This document shows, piece after piece, positions 42,123 through 53,328 of a stretch of 64,000 nt of DNA. The notes below the pieces were generated by a model that saw nothing but the letters and a program-made list of their open reading frames with translations, had not been told where the DNA came from and made no database searches. Position numbers and translations under genes: made by a program. The stretch lies in assembly GCA_029449235.1 (NCBI GenBank), contig JANATG010000001.1, forward strand, positions 4,340,001-4,404,000, written 5' to 3'. Within the stretch, counting starts at the first letter, position 1. Every line of letters begins with the position of its first letter. The DNA is from Linnemannia schmuckeri (taxonomy: Eukaryota; Mortierellomycota; Mortierellomycetes; Mortierellales; Mortierellaceae).

Positions 42123-44116
42123 ATCACCCTTCAAGAGCCTTCCCCGACTCTCAGGCTGTTCGCAGCGTCTACGAAAACGGGTGCCCTATCGTGATGCACT
42201 TTATGTTCGCTCTGAGACTGATTTTGTCCCTTTCGTTAAAAAACCTGACAACGAAAAGTAAGCTGTTCTTATCACTTACTCAGCGGTAGCATTTTTCTTT
42301 TTTCTCGTCATTCAAAGTGACCTGTGTTCCTAACCCGCTCTTTTTTTTTTTTTGCTAGCCTAGAACCCCTATGCATTGCTGCATTCCATGGAGTTACCCT
42401 GAATACTATTGTTCGAGGTCAATTGAGCTATACCGAGACTGAGACGCAGCAGAGGCAGTTGAGCACGACGCCTTCAAAGGACTTCTCTCCGAATTCTCTA
42501 TAGGAGATGTGACCAGACGTTTTCTCGGACCACAAAAACACGGGAGCAGTTTTGGATTCGAGCACCACTGTCACCATCAACCATCAGAAGGGAGTAGTTA
42601 TGGCTACCTACATGGACACCAACAGCCCAATCGGTACAACCACTCTTTTAGGACCACAAAAATCCCTCGGCAACCACTTATCCACCAGCTACACTGTCCC
42701 ACAACCCTACCAACCCTTCAAGAAGAATCAACTACCCACGCCTCAGGAAGACGCCCCCGACGCAACTCAAAAGTTTATTGCGACAGTGATGAAGCCTTAC
42801 AACGATGACATGGTTGCCCAGGCCAATCTTGGTTGCATGTACAGACAGGAGGACGGAGTTCAGCGAGACTGAGTTCAGCAAGACTACGAGGCTGCTATGA
42901 CTTGGTCCTTTAAAGCGGCTGAACAAGGCAGTGCGTCCGCTCATTACGTCCTTGGTTATATGTACAGCAAAGGACAAGGAGCTGTGCAGGATTAGGTCTA
43001 GTAAGTGAATGGTACTTGAAGGCTGCCAAGCAGGAAAATGTAATGGCTCAAAACAACATCGGCCTCTCACCAGAGTCAAGGATTGCCTCAAGAATATTCC
43101 AAGGTGATGGGCTGATATCTCAAGGCTGCCGACCAAGCAAACGCCCTGGGAGCGTGCAACGTTGGTTGTCTGTATGGTAAGGGTCTCGGCGCCTTTCAAG
43201 ACCATGTCAAAGCCATTGCGTGGCTTTTTTCAAGTTCGCCGTGAAAGGAAACGTTACTGTTGAGGAACGAGTAATCCTGATATGGGGTACACCCCCCGCA
43301 CAGGCGACTTTATTCGTCTTTTTATTTTTTTTTTATTTTATTTTTTTTTTTTTTGGTCAGGGGTCATCACTCATCTTTCATCTTCGCCATTCCCATTTCT
43401 ATTCCATCTCTACTCTTTACAGTTCGGAACCCCCCCCCCCCCCCCCTTTTTTTTTTTTCCCTTTCATCAACATCCTTTGTCTCAAGGCGGCCGATCAGAG
43501 AGACCATACCGGTCTGTCGAATAGTCAGTTCACGTTTGCTGACGACTTTGGTGTCAAGAAGAAGTACTCCAATGCCGTTGCTTGGCTCTTCAAGTCTGCT
43601 GAGAAAAGAAGCCCAGATTTCCGGTGGAAAGTCGGTCTCCTATATTATCTCAGCCTTGGCGTCAAGAAAAACTACCTAACGGCGTTTAAGTGATATCACA
43701 AGGCTGCGGCACAAGGATACGCACCCGCTCAATACAGCATCGGACATTTGTATGACGACGGTCATGGTGTCTCTCAAGCTCTCCACCAAGCCACGGACTG
43801 GTATTTCAAGGCTGCCAAGCAAGATCACTCTATCGCTGTGAATAACATTGGCTATGCATACATAAACGGTTATGGTCTAACCTAGAGCTATTCACAGGCG
43901 CTGAACTGGTTTCACAAGGGCGTCGATCAAGGAAGCCTGCATGCTGTATGCAATATTGCCCAGATATATGAAAACGGCGAGAATGTCCTTATGGACAAGG
44001 CCAAGGCAATGCGAGTGTACAAAGCAGCTGTTAATATGGGATGTTTTACCGCAAAGAAGCAATTTGACGGATTGGAGCGACCACGCGAAGAAAAAGAGCT
44101 TTTTTTGATAGATTAA
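42123..44116 (+). pseudogene. Sel1-repeat protein pseudogene 2
   Basis: The expected start codon position reads ATC at 42123-42125, followed by codons that match MTIQE of the intact genes from the second residue on. Exon 1 then has a frame change and lacks about 40 codons of the domain (the region around the WDDI block), resuming at ALYVRSETDFVPFVKKP. The intron (42258-42358) keeps GTAAGC and TAG. Exon 2 begins LEPLCIAAFHGVTLNTIV and carries Sel1 repeats interrupted by at least four stops and several frameshifts. Near 43300-43490 low-complexity sequence with C17 and T12 runs interrupts a repeat. The last repeats end at TAA 44114-44116. Confidence 0.85.
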
Positions 44117-44887
44117 TCAGCTTAAAAAATTGAGAAAGTAAATAAAGCGTTTCCATAAGAGAACGAGGACAATTTATATGGTATGTCTCAAGTTCATATC
44201 CCATACCACATTCAAATTTCTGTGTAATTGGTGCGCCCACCTTGAGCCTAAGAAGGTTCGACCTCACGCAAGCCGTACTCATTACGTTCATCAGATACAT
44301 CTCATTCAGTCGCTTAGGAGTGCGGGGTCGTAATGTTGAGAACAAGCCTTGCCGAATACTTAATGACGTACAATGGCGCCCATTCTCTCTTCCTAAGTTA
44401 ACATCGCCATTCATAGAACTGAGCTTATATATTCATCAATACAGCTAAGTCTCATTCCCACCCTGAGGGGAAAAGCCTTTTTTCTCTCTTTGCTGCACGG
44501 CGTACTATATCTACACAGACATAACCAAGAAAATTCATGCGAAGGAAGAAATTCTTTTCGCTTCCAAACTCAGGAAAATGGAAAAATGAGAGAATTAAAA
44601 GATAACAACACCCAGAGTCTCCTTAGAAGCATTCATCCATGATAAAAAGTTGTGAGGGTTTGCGACCAAACGCGCATACTATCAACTAGAACGAGGTTAT
44701 ACGATTCACTGCTCGCGAAGCGTAGCAATATAATTATTTGTTTCATGTCTCTATTCTAATGATGTGGTTGTGCACAGCAGCTCATTGCTATACAACAAAA
44801 AAACAGAAGGCGAGTTGACCTAGCACCTTTCTACTTGGCTGTTTTAAGAGGATGAAAAAAGATCAACAATAGGCGCACAGAAAAGGG
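44117..44887. other. Intergenic
   Basis: No gene recognised between the Sel1 pseudogene and the conserved promoter of copy 6. Confidence 0.5.
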
Positions 44888-45173
44888 TAACCACGGCTGT
44901 GCTAACAGTTACTATGATCTTCCCTTGGTCCCTAGCTACTTTCATCGCCTTTTACTGGTTCAAGACATCATAGGAGAATCTGAGGCAGTGCAAGAAAGGA
45001 GTAGTGACGGACTACCGAGTACGGGCTATTATTACTTTTTGGGATCAACAAATTCGATATAAAAGGGGTTCCCTCATTTTTTTCTCATCAATAAGCAACA
45101 TCAAGACCAACAACTACAACAACAGACAACACATTACTCACTCATCCTACCCAACCAACAAACAAAATCAAGA
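44888..45173 (+). promoter_or_regulatory. Promoter of cysteine-rich copy 6, conserved with copy 3
   Basis: Contains the same ordered blocks as 13127-13441: GGCTGTGC (44895), GATCTTCCCTT, TTCATCGCCT, GAGGCAGTGC, and TATAAAAGG at about 45057 followed by TTTTTTCTCATCAA. Spacing to the ATG (about 280 nt) is preserved. Confidence 0.7.
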
Positions 45174-45641
45174 ATGCGTTTTATCACCATTGTCGCGTCT
45201 ACGTTCGCCTTCATCCTCGCCGCTTCTTTAACTGTCTCGGCCCAAGAACTCTCAGTCGCCTGTGCTGCTTGTCTCGTCCCCGCAGCCATTGCCCGCTCAC
45301 CTACTTGCAACGAGACAACACTCACAATCGACAAACTTCCAACTCAGATGAACACACAAGAGTTGACCTGCTTCTGCCCCCTTGCCATGGACCCCGGCAG
45401 CTGGCTCACAAGTTGCAACAAGTCCGGCGCATGCTCTACTCTCGAAAATAGCAATGCTAATCTCCAACTGATCAGCATGAAGATCCAAGTCTGCAGCAGG
45501 TTTACAGCTGGTCGTGGCTATGTTACTAGAGTTGGGTTGACTGATAATGCTGGTGCACTTGTGGCAGGTTCACCTTCCAAGATGGTAGCTGGAGCTGTTG
45601 CTCTTGCTGTGACCGCCGTGTCCGCCACTCTTCTCTTTTAA
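45174..45641 (+). CDS. Cysteine-rich secreted, probably GPI-anchored protein, copy 6 (155 aa)
   Basis: Single exon. Signal peptide residues 1-23 (IVASTFAFILAASLTVSA). Eight cysteines in spacing C-x2-C-x11-C-x20-C-x-C-x12-C-x5-C-x19-C with ARSPTC, CFCPL and WLTSC blocks. The stalk is very short, and the C-terminal tail is hydrophobic (VAGAVALAVTAVSATLLF) after a GSPSK small-residue patch, fitting GPI anchoring. It shares signal-peptide residues and promoter blocks with copy 3, 32 kb away, so these two are the nearest paralogues, while the long Ser/Thr stalk of copy 3 is absent. AATAAA at 45677-45682. Function unknown. Confidence 0.87.
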   Translation: MRFITIVASTFAFILAASLTVSAQELSVACAACLVPAAIARSPTCNETTLTIDKLPTQMNTQELTCFCPLAMDPGSWLTSCNKSGACSTLENSNANLQLISMKIQVCSRFTAGRGYVTRVGLTDNAGALVAGSPSKMVAGAVALAVTAVSATLLF

Positions 45642-45953
45642 CTGCCACCACCACACTTTTCTTTCTGTAAACAAGAAATAAACACTTGATCGGTTATAAA
45701 ACATAGTCGAGCTAAATAAGTATCAAGAGGGGGCTCAGTCCTGATTTTGTTTCGTCCAATTGAAATTGATCATGTCTGTCCTGCTGGTTTTCTTTTTCCC
45801 TTCTTGGCGACACGAAAATGTTTATTTTTCAATCTCTATCGAAATGGTTTCCCGAAATGCTTATTTTCTCTCTTTCTAGTTGGTGAACGTTTATCCTTTT
45901 AGCGTTTACTGCTGAGGCAAATACCAACGCCGTAATGTATAAGGTGATCGCCA

Positions 45954-45987
<34 letters not shown>

Positions 45988-46035
45988 ACACTGGCAACGC
46001 ACCTAAATACCAGATCTCAAGTTTATTTACAACCA
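45642..46035. other. Intergenic
   Basis: AT-rich with a long T run near 45956-45985; no gene. Confidence 0.5.
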
Positions 46036-46935
46036 GGCATCCGATTTCATGCCGGGCCCTGTCAGCTTTCTTCCACACAATTTCACTGAGCAACATACGA
46101 ACTCCAGTTGAGTGAACAATGTGTCTTCATAGAACTCTAACGGAACCACCGTTAACGAGTCGACTGTTGTTCGCCCATCTGATACTTGGGCGTTCAAGCT
46201 CGGTGCATGGAATGAATTCATATGTCTCATCGTATACTCGTATCCTAGTAATCGCGATGAAAAGCACCAGGTAAGGTGATGTTTTTTCTTCCATAGGCAA
46301 ACACTGTTCTATCCATGTACCGAAGACACGCAGCATGTATCCTTTGCTTCTTTTGTTCATGCTTCGCAACTATTTATTGCCCTTCCTTTTTCTAGAACGC
46401 TTGTTAAATGACGGTCAAACTGATAGTCCAGCAAACATGTACTACTTTAAGCCCAGGTCGACGCTCGAAATCCGATATGCGCCCACACCCTTCATTTACG
46501 AAAAAATGGACAATTTGACCACCCTCGAAAAGATGCGCAGGTTCTTTGGGGCTCCAACCAGGTGGACGAACACCCCTACATCTCGTGGTCAACGTGCATT
46601 CCATATAACGAGAAGGACCTGCCCATGCGTAGTGCCACCCTCAATTCGGTCATCCTTACTCGACCTGTCTATGAGGATATGCAGTACTTGGAACTCGTAC
46701 CGTAAGCAATATGCACGGATCCCCTAGTAGGCATGGTTTACGAGCTCAGCATACTACTTTGGACCAGTACTTCTCCTTCTCTTCTTTTGCGTCTTATTAT
46801 ATTAGTGTCATAACACTCATGGACTTGATTGCCAAGATGGGCGGTGTGATCAGCACCGTAGGCGTCGTGGTGGTGGCGTTAATGTGTGCACTCACAATTC
46901 ATCGAAAAGCAAGAGCATCCGAGAAAAACGTTTGA
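46036..46935 (+). pseudogene. Remnant of a membrane-protein gene, family not recognised
   Basis: Several + strand blocks look coding but not in one frame: ASDFMPGPVSFLPHNFTE (from about 46039), then YYFKPRSTLEIRYAPTPF and a block to about 46560, a shifted block ending QYLELVP at about 46702, a GTAAGC donor, and after a CAG acceptor near 46750 a final block with two hydrophobic stretches (YYISVITLMDLIAKMGG and VVVVALMCALTIHRKARA), stopping at TGA 46933-46935. The frame change near 46555 suggests decay, although an unrecognised intron is possible. It may be an extracellular-domain plus C-terminal membrane-anchor protein. Confidence 0.4.
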
Positions 46936-47264
46936 GCTTGCCTTTCAGAAATTGTCATCTAATACGTCGTAAAGTAATAGTTTGTGGAACCTGTGCCTGA
47001 TGGGAAAAATGAGTTGTGAAGGAAAAAACCGATCTCCTCCATAACCCCAGCCATGTACCTTACCATTCCGCACTCAAAAAAAAAAAAAAAAAAAAAACAA
47101 GGGCTGCTGCCAAGCCTCTATCCATCGTCGATCAAGAAAGATGGGCTGTTGTCATGCAAGTCATATTATCGCGACAGTCAAGAAAAAATATTGAGCGTCA
47201 ACCTTTGCATCTTCTAGATCCCCATTTCATTGACGATTTCCTTGCATGGACCTTTGACAACGTG

Positions 47265-47298
<34 letters not shown>

Positions 47299-47568
47299 CT
47301 TCCGGCTATCAACTTTAAATACAGATCGACGTCCTTCATTTTTTTTTTCCAATAGGAGCTCAGAACTACACATGAAGTCATACCCCACCAATGCTTCTCA
47401 GGCGTAGAGTCCTCTCGTGCATACAATCTCCCCAAATTTTGGAGTCGAAAAAAATACATAGCCGTGAGTGTTTCTTTATAAATATACCCATCAAATTGTG
47501 AGCAACAACCATCGCATCCATCTCTTCACCGCCACCTCTCCCCCTCTCTCCTCCTAGATTCCTAAAAA
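46936..47568. other. Intergenic; TATA element before copy 7
   Basis: Contains an A run (47078-47097) and T runs (47268-47299). TATAAATAT near 47478 lies about 90 nt before the start of the copy 7 pseudogene. Confidence 0.5.
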
Positions 47569-48088
47569 ATGCGCTTCATACTTACCCTCGCGTCCATCTT
47601 CGCTCTCATCTTGACTGCACTCACCACCACAGTCTCTGCCGACCTCCCCTTCGGGATCTGCTCAGTCTGCATATCAACGCCTGTCTCGATGCATCCCCTG
47701 ACCGCGACACAACAGCCCTCGCAACCGGCAACCTCCCCAAGAACATGACCCCAAAGAAAAGACCCGCTGGTGCGCTCTCGCCGCCAGCGACGCTTACATC
47801 CGGACCTGTATCAAGCCGGGAGGATGTACCGAGGCGGATGTGGATCTTGCCTTCTCGGGTGTCTCGATCACAAAGGATGAAGTCCACGTTAGCGGGATTC
47901 CTCTCTCACCGTCGTCGGTCACGATTCCTGTGAATGGAGCCTCTGAAGGTCATAGTCCTTCGATTCCTACGACTACGACTATTAGAATTTCCAAGAGTGA
48001 GGCCGGTGCGCATGTAGGTGGTGGAGTTTTCAAGGTCATGACGGGGGCTGTTTCTGCGGTTGCGTTGGCTGTCGCTCTTGTGTTATAA
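47569..48088 (+). pseudogene. Cysteine-rich secreted family, copy 7 (two frameshifts)
   Basis: From ATG 47569 a signal peptide (LASIFALILTALTTTVSA) and the first Cys pair (CSVC) are intact. A frame change near 47675 leads to CLDASPDRD, where the third Cys has been lost. Another near 47755 leads to KTRWCALAASDAYIRTCIKPGGC, a clear match to the CxC-to-seventh-Cys block except that one Cys of the CxC pair is Trp-replaced. The stalk and hydrophobic tail (VMTGAVSAVALAVALVL) are open to TAA 48086-48088. Both frame changes are small, so inactivation is recent. Confidence 0.85.
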
Positions 48089-48384
48089 AACATTCATTGT
48101 TTGTATTTTTTTTGCCCATTTAACTCAGTACCTAATAAAGCACAAGAAGAAACATTCACAGTCATTGAAATGGAACAAGATATTGAATAAAAAAAAACGC
48201 TGGTAACAGCTCGCTGTGTCTTTCTTTACAACTTATGTTTCCGTCTTTTTTCGATTGAGAAAACAAAGTGGCAGACAAAAAAAAATTAAAAGCTGTGAAA
48301 TGGCCAAAAAAAAAGTAGACCACTCTTGACATTTTTATTGTCCTACTTTTACACATAGATTTTGTGACCCTCAGCCTATGAAGG

Positions 48385-48490
48385 TTATTCTGCGGCACCG
48401 AGCGACACTGATGCACGTTTCAGTAGCTCTTTTAAGGTCCTTGCTGCTATCGCTGCTGTCATCGTTGCAGCCGCAGGCGGTCTTTTATGA
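48385..48490 (+). pseudogene. Relic GPI-tail of another cysteine-rich family copy
   Basis: One frame reads a small-residue patch (DTDARFSSSFK) followed by a hydrophobic tail (VLAAIAAVIVAAAGGLL) and TGA at 48488-48490, matching the C-termini of copies 4 and 9. Nothing upstream keeps the cysteine framework. Confidence 0.5.
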
Positions 48491-48733
48491 GTACAGACGC
48501 GTATAATAAGCACGTTCGTAGACTTCTTTTAACTCCACCCATGTCATGCTCTGTTCATTTTTGTTCACTCCAATAAAAAGTCTTGTGGACACACAAACAC
48601 ATAAAAACATTAACGAACGCGCGTTTTTTAATTTTTGAAATGCGGCAATCCCTTCACTTTGTTTTTTCGCTTCTTATCACCAACTTTTCTTCCAAACTCC
48701 CCTCCTCCCCACCGCCTGCCAGAAAATAGAAGC

Positions 48734-49278
48734 ATGCGATTCACAACATCTTCCACCAGCCTCCACCTCTTCCACCAGCCTCCACCTCTTCCTCTCAATA
48801 CCATCCTTATCCCTCCTATTAACTACATCCGCCCTGGAACCGGGCACGCCTCCGATCCAAGTCTGCACAGACTGCCTCAACAACGCCGCCATTGTCCGCA
48901 CCCCTGCCTGTGCCAGCAACCCCGACTTTCGAATGCCAACTTGACAAGCAACAACGTGACCGCTGGCGAGCCTGTGTTTGTGAATTGTCTTTCTCAGACT
49001 CTTGGATCGACTCCTGTAAGGGGACATGTGTGGGGCAGATGTCGATTTCATCCAGGCTTTGTCGGATTCGAAAGTTTCTTACAGGACTATTGTGCAAAGA
49101 ATGCACTGCTACGACGACTGGTTCTTTGGCTCCTGATCCTTCCCATACCGGAAACGGCGCCCAAAATGGCGGTGGAAGTGGTGGTGGTCGCTCTGTTGAT
49201 ACTATCTCTTCTTGGTTGAATGTCGCTGCCACCGCCCTTGTCGCTGACTTAATATCCTTAACAGCGTTGCAGTTTTGA
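48734..49278 (+). pseudogene. Cysteine-rich secreted family, copy 8 (frameshifted)
   Basis: ATG 48734 opens a frame without a proper signal peptide. Family pieces lie in three frames: CTDCLNNAAIVRTPAC (near 48860) with the exact C-x2-C-x11-C spacing, ACVCELSFSDSWIDSC (near 48975) with exact C-x-C-x11-C spacing, and a Gly-rich stalk plus hydrophobic tail (VAATALVADLISLTALQF) ending at TGA 49276-49278. A direct 19-bp duplication (TTCCACCAGCCTCCACCTC at about 48759 and 48777) lies where the signal peptide should be and may be one of the disrupting changes. Confidence 0.8.
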
Positions 49279-49871
49279 GCGAGTCATAAAAGTGGAGGCG
49301 CTGCTTGCCTCTTTCTTGCTCCTTCCTTACCTCGTTTCTTATTTGTCAACAGTTCGTCCCTGGATTATTGGAGAATTGCATTTGGCGGTTGACGTTCATA
49401 TGTTTGTTGTTTGTTTGCATTGTTTGCCCCTGAAAGAAGTTGCAATTATGCCTGTGTAAGGGGCTCTCAAAGAAAAAACGACGGCGTGAAATGGGACTGC
49501 TTTTTTGAAGCCAGAGTGGAGAGAAAAATACTCATGGGGGGCCACTTGTTGGTTTGGTTTTGTACCGTTCGTTGCCCAAGTCCTCTCCAAACCTCTCTCT
49601 CCGCCACCGCGCCCTGCTTTGCCCTACCCTTTTTTTGCCTTCCGCCCAAGAACATCGCTGAAAAGAAAGCCCATTGCCACTTAAAGACCAGCCTCAAGAA
49701 ATACTCATTTGCATTGTCAACAATCAGCTCCAAACATAGCGAATAAAGGACGCCATTTCGTTCTTACAATTTTTCTTTCCTTGTTTGAACAATTCACACA
49801 CCTCCCTTGTCTTCCCTTCCCTCTCACTAAACTCATCTCAAAACCTCTCTCCTTCCCTCTCAACTCAAAAA
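49279..49871. other. Intergenic; leader of copy 9
   Basis: Small ORFs only; 49780-49870 is CT-rich. Confidence 0.5.
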
Positions 49872-50405
49872 ATGCGTACATCCGCCACACTTGCATCCAG
49901 CCTGGTCCTACTTCTCCTTGCCACCGCAGCCACACTCCCCTCTCTCACCAACGCCACACCCTGCGAGGACTGTATCATTGCTGGGATCTACGCAGCATCC
50001 CCGACCTGCGACGCCCAGATCTTCACGAACCCCTTCCAAGGAGGACCCATGACAGAGCGACAAAAGTCTTGCTTCTGTCCTTTGGCCTCTTCAGACACTT
50101 GGCTCCAACAGTGTGTCACGCCTGAGCTCTGCACTACAAAAGATGTCAACGATCAATACGGGGGATTCAAGGCCTTGAAGGCTGAGGCATGTTCCAGCAC
50201 TGTCCCGGGTAACACTACCATTACTACTACAACTGTTACCTCGACTACTACTAGTGGTGCCAAGCCTCCCTCCAGTGCAACAGCTACAGCTACATCGACC
50301 TCAAGTGGCGCCGCGTCCACCTCTACCGGGGCTAGTGTCCGTTTGGATGCTTCGTCCAATCTTGCTGCTATCGCTGTTGTTGCCGTTATGGGCGTACTTT
50401 TGTAA
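49872..50405 (+). CDS. Cysteine-rich secreted, probably GPI-anchored protein, copy 9 (177 aa)
   Basis: Single exon from ATG 49872, the first ATG with a signal peptide (LASSLVLLLLATAATL...NAT). Eight cysteines in spacing C-x2-C-x11-C-x20-C-x-C-x11-C-x5-C-x19-C with ASPTC, CFCPL and WLQQC blocks. The stalk of about 60 residues is almost pure Thr/Ser (NTTITTTTVTSTTTSG), so heavily O-glycosylated if exported. The tail LAAIAVVAVMGVLL follows DASS, fitting a GPI signal. AATAAA at 50434-50439. A broken relative lies 350 bp downstream. Function unknown. Confidence 0.87.
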   Translation: MRTSATLASSLVLLLLATAATLPSLTNATPCEDCIIAGIYAASPTCDAQIFTNPFQGGPMTERQKSCFCPLASSDTWLQQCVTPELCTTKDVNDQYGGFKALKAEACSSTVPGNTTITTTTVTSTTTSGAKPPSSATATATSTSSGAASTSTGASVRLDASSNLAAIAVVAVMGVLL

Positions 50406-50748
50406 ACAGAGAAAAAAAACGAATGGGAAGTGTAATAAAATGCCAAGGCTGCCCTCCCCATTGTTTGTCTCTTTTGTCACACTCACAATACGAGGGAAAG
50501 GAGAACTTTATTTTCAAATGACAACATGTCAGGGCGTTGATTTTTTTTTTTGCCACCGATCGCTTCTTACCAAAAATCACCCACCACCCTCTCTACACTT
50601 TGCCACCGACCGGACGAGAGATGTGGCATCTCTCCTTGGTTCCTTGATAACAACTCACTCAGCAACTCGATAAAAGAGGTGTCAACCATCTCCCTCTCTC
50701 ACCTTCCTCGCACCTCTTTCGTCCTAACGTAAACAAAGAAATAAAAAA
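50406..50748. other. Intergenic; TATA element before copy 10
   Basis: GATAAAAGAGG near 50669 resembles the TATA boxes before copies 3 and 6 and lies about 80 nt before the former start of copy 10. Confidence 0.5.
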
Positions 50749-51174
50749 ATACGCGCCTCTACGTTGACCACTTCAATAGTCATTACGTTCCTCCTTTTCT
50801 TCGCTACTACCGTCTCGGCCTCCGAAGCTCGTACCCAGCCACGCATCTCCGTTAGAGTCGAAAAAGATACATGCAACATACTTTCGGGCCACGATTCTTT
50901 ATCCTTTGCAAGCGATCACGTTATCTATACACCTCTCGGTCCCTTGTCAAGATCCTCTGCCCTCCGAGAAAATACATCAATCGTTCTACCCCTTTTTGTT
51001 TCCTGCTATCGTGTACTTCATCTTTTCCATATTACCGTGCCTGCAACCCTTGGGCCCTCCGAGAAGATTAGCCATGCTAGCGATAGATCATCATCCGAGG
51101 CCGCTTGTGCCTGTGTAATTTATATAGTATTTAGCATTTGCTCGCTTTATATAAAATACATACCTGCAACATGA
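50749..51174 (+). pseudogene. Cysteine-rich secreted family, copy 10 (start codon lost)
   Basis: The codon at 50749-50751 is ATA where the other copies have ATG; the following codons read RASTLTTSIVITFLLFFATTVSA, a good signal peptide resembling that of copy 9. The frame stays open to TGA 51172-51174, but the eight-cysteine framework is mostly unrecognisable downstream, so loss of start is one of several changes. TATA-like sequence and the CT-rich leader upstream remain. Confidence 0.65.
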
Positions 51175-51843
51175 TTGATAAACTAGCATTGACCTGAATT
51201 GCCACTCGAACCAAGAAAGTTCAACCAATTAGAATGCAATGGGACATCAGAAAGTCAAAGAGTAAAGAGAGGACCACCCGCCGCCGCCTGCTCACTTCTT
51301 TTTCTTCGTTCTCACCGCCGGCACCCACCTCATTTTCGTTTACTTACTGAATTCAGTGTCGCTTTTGTCTCGCACACTACTCTTTTTTTCTCGTTGTCCG
51401 CAATTCTTTCATTCACGGGAAGAAACAACAAACTACACCTTACCTCCACACAGCCTGCTCACTGCAAGTCATAGTAACTAGCTCCTCGCTGCCTTTTCCT
51501 TGCTCTTTTCCCGCTTTTTCCACTTTGCCTACTTTATTTTGCCCCTTCCAACGACACCGGATTAGAACCCGTACAGCAGAACCTCAATCAACTGATTCGA
51601 CCTCCGTCTATGTGGGACCTCGGGGAAAGCATGCAGTCGATACGCATTCAGGAACCTGATACGCCTAATCTAACGCTTCAGATGGCAAATAAGACCAGAG
51701 ACTTGCCGACGACACCTATAGCTTACTCATTCTCGGACAGCGACCGCTCCCATTAGATTAGGGATGAAAAGGACAAACGGCAGAGTATCAGCAACCTTCA
51801 ACAAAAACCTCTTCTACAAGACATTGGACGAAACACCAACCTC
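51175..51843. other. Intergenic
   Basis: CAACCAATTAG near 51217 resembles the Sel1 CCAAT boxes. Otherwise CT-rich; 51560-51840 may be degraded coding but nothing is recognised. Confidence 0.45.
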
Positions 51844-53328
51844 TTGAATAGCACCAATGCTCAGGAACACGTCCAGGCAATACGTGCCGCCAGCAAGAAT
51901 ATTCCGCCCACGTCCCACCCGCAAAAGCAGAGGAAATATCTTATGTTGAATGTCAGCTCGAGCCCTCTACTCAGAAGGACGTTATCCTTTGGGATGACAT
52001 CCTCCAGGCATTCGAGGATGCATTGCACGTTCGACAACAGGCCAAGGTGATTCAATTTATGGGAGGATTCGATTTCAGACTGTACGTACAGCGATGAATT
52101 TATTGTTTTCATCAAGACGTTTCCGCCTTGCAGGAAAAATTGTTTCTGGGCGTGGAAACTGTGCACTCAATTTTATTTTATTTTATCAGACCGGAACCAC
52201 GCAAGATTGCCGCAGTTCTCAACACCGTCTTGGACGTGGCTGTGAGTGGTGAATTGGCCAAAAATGCCGTGCCACAAGGATCAGTGTCGGCTTCTCAACA
52301 GGCAAGAATCGAGGAGACGATGAATGCCAAGCAGGACAGCACACTCTAGAAGACTAACACCAGTGCCACGACCCCCACTGCTGCCACAAGGCGGAACCCT
52401 GTTTACGGCCTCGAAATACGGCGATGGGCGCCTACAGAGACAACGACAACTCAGCCTGGGCATCCAGCCTTCGAGTATCACGATGTTACCAAGCCACCAA
52501 GCTGGACAGAGCGGAAGTGCGCCGGAGTCTTTGGAAACTAACAGTACAGCACGAACAATGCACATGCCTCAGGAAAACAGGTCCAATGCATCCAGAGATT
52601 TCACACAAACCATCATCAATGCAGGATTCGGAGACAAGGACGCGCAAGTCGACTTGGATATAATGTACGAGGACGGCAAGGGTGTTTCTAAGGACTACCA
52701 AGCTGACATGGACTGGTAACTTAAGGCGGAACAAGGAGATCCAGAGGGTCAGCGCAGAGTAGGTCTTCTCCTCGCTCTTGGTCGGGGGGTCTCGCAGGAT
52801 ATCGCGGAGGCGCTTGACTGGTGCATCAAAGCTGCCAACCAAGGGAACGTCGCTGCAGAACTTGATATCGGTCACTTGTACTACTACAGCTTTGGCGCCC
52901 TCTAGGACTACTCGCTGGCCATGCCTTGGTACCTGAAGGCTGCTTGCCGCGGAATTGCGGTGGCTCAATATCACGTCGGTCTGATGTTTTTGAGAATGGT
53001 CAAGACACTCCCCAGGACTACTCTCAAACCGCACAGTGGTATCTCCGGGCGTCCAAAGAAGGATTTGTAAAGGCCCAAAGCAAAATCGGAATGTTTTAAT
53101 ACCAAGGTCTAAGGGGCTTGCAGCAGGACTACACGCAGACTTTGGAGTGGTATTTGATGGCAGCCTAGCAGGGACATGCACAGACCCAGACCCATGTCGG
53201 GTACATGTACCAGAGTGATCAGGGCGTCGCTCAAGACGAGTCGTGAGGGATGATGGAAAGGCTGTAAAATGGTACAGTAAGGCTGCTGCTCAAGAATTTG
53301 CCATTGCAAGGAAGCAATTGGGGCGTTA
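51844..53328 (+). pseudogene. Sel1-repeat protein pseudogene 3
   Basis: No ATG fits the family start. Exon 1 reads QEHVQAIRAASKN, then after a frame change KDVILWDDILQAFEDALHVR. The intron 52082-52189 has a GTACGT donor and CAG acceptor. Exon 2 opens PEPRKIAAVLNTVLDVAV and carries RRNPVYGLE of the linker motif after a stop at about 52348. The Sel1 repeats that follow are interrupted by TAA (52717), TAG (52903) and frameshifts after 53000. It ends at TAA 53326-53328. In exon 1 it is closer to pseudogene 1 than to the intact genes (residues near AAS/AIS, donor GTACGT). Confidence 0.85.
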
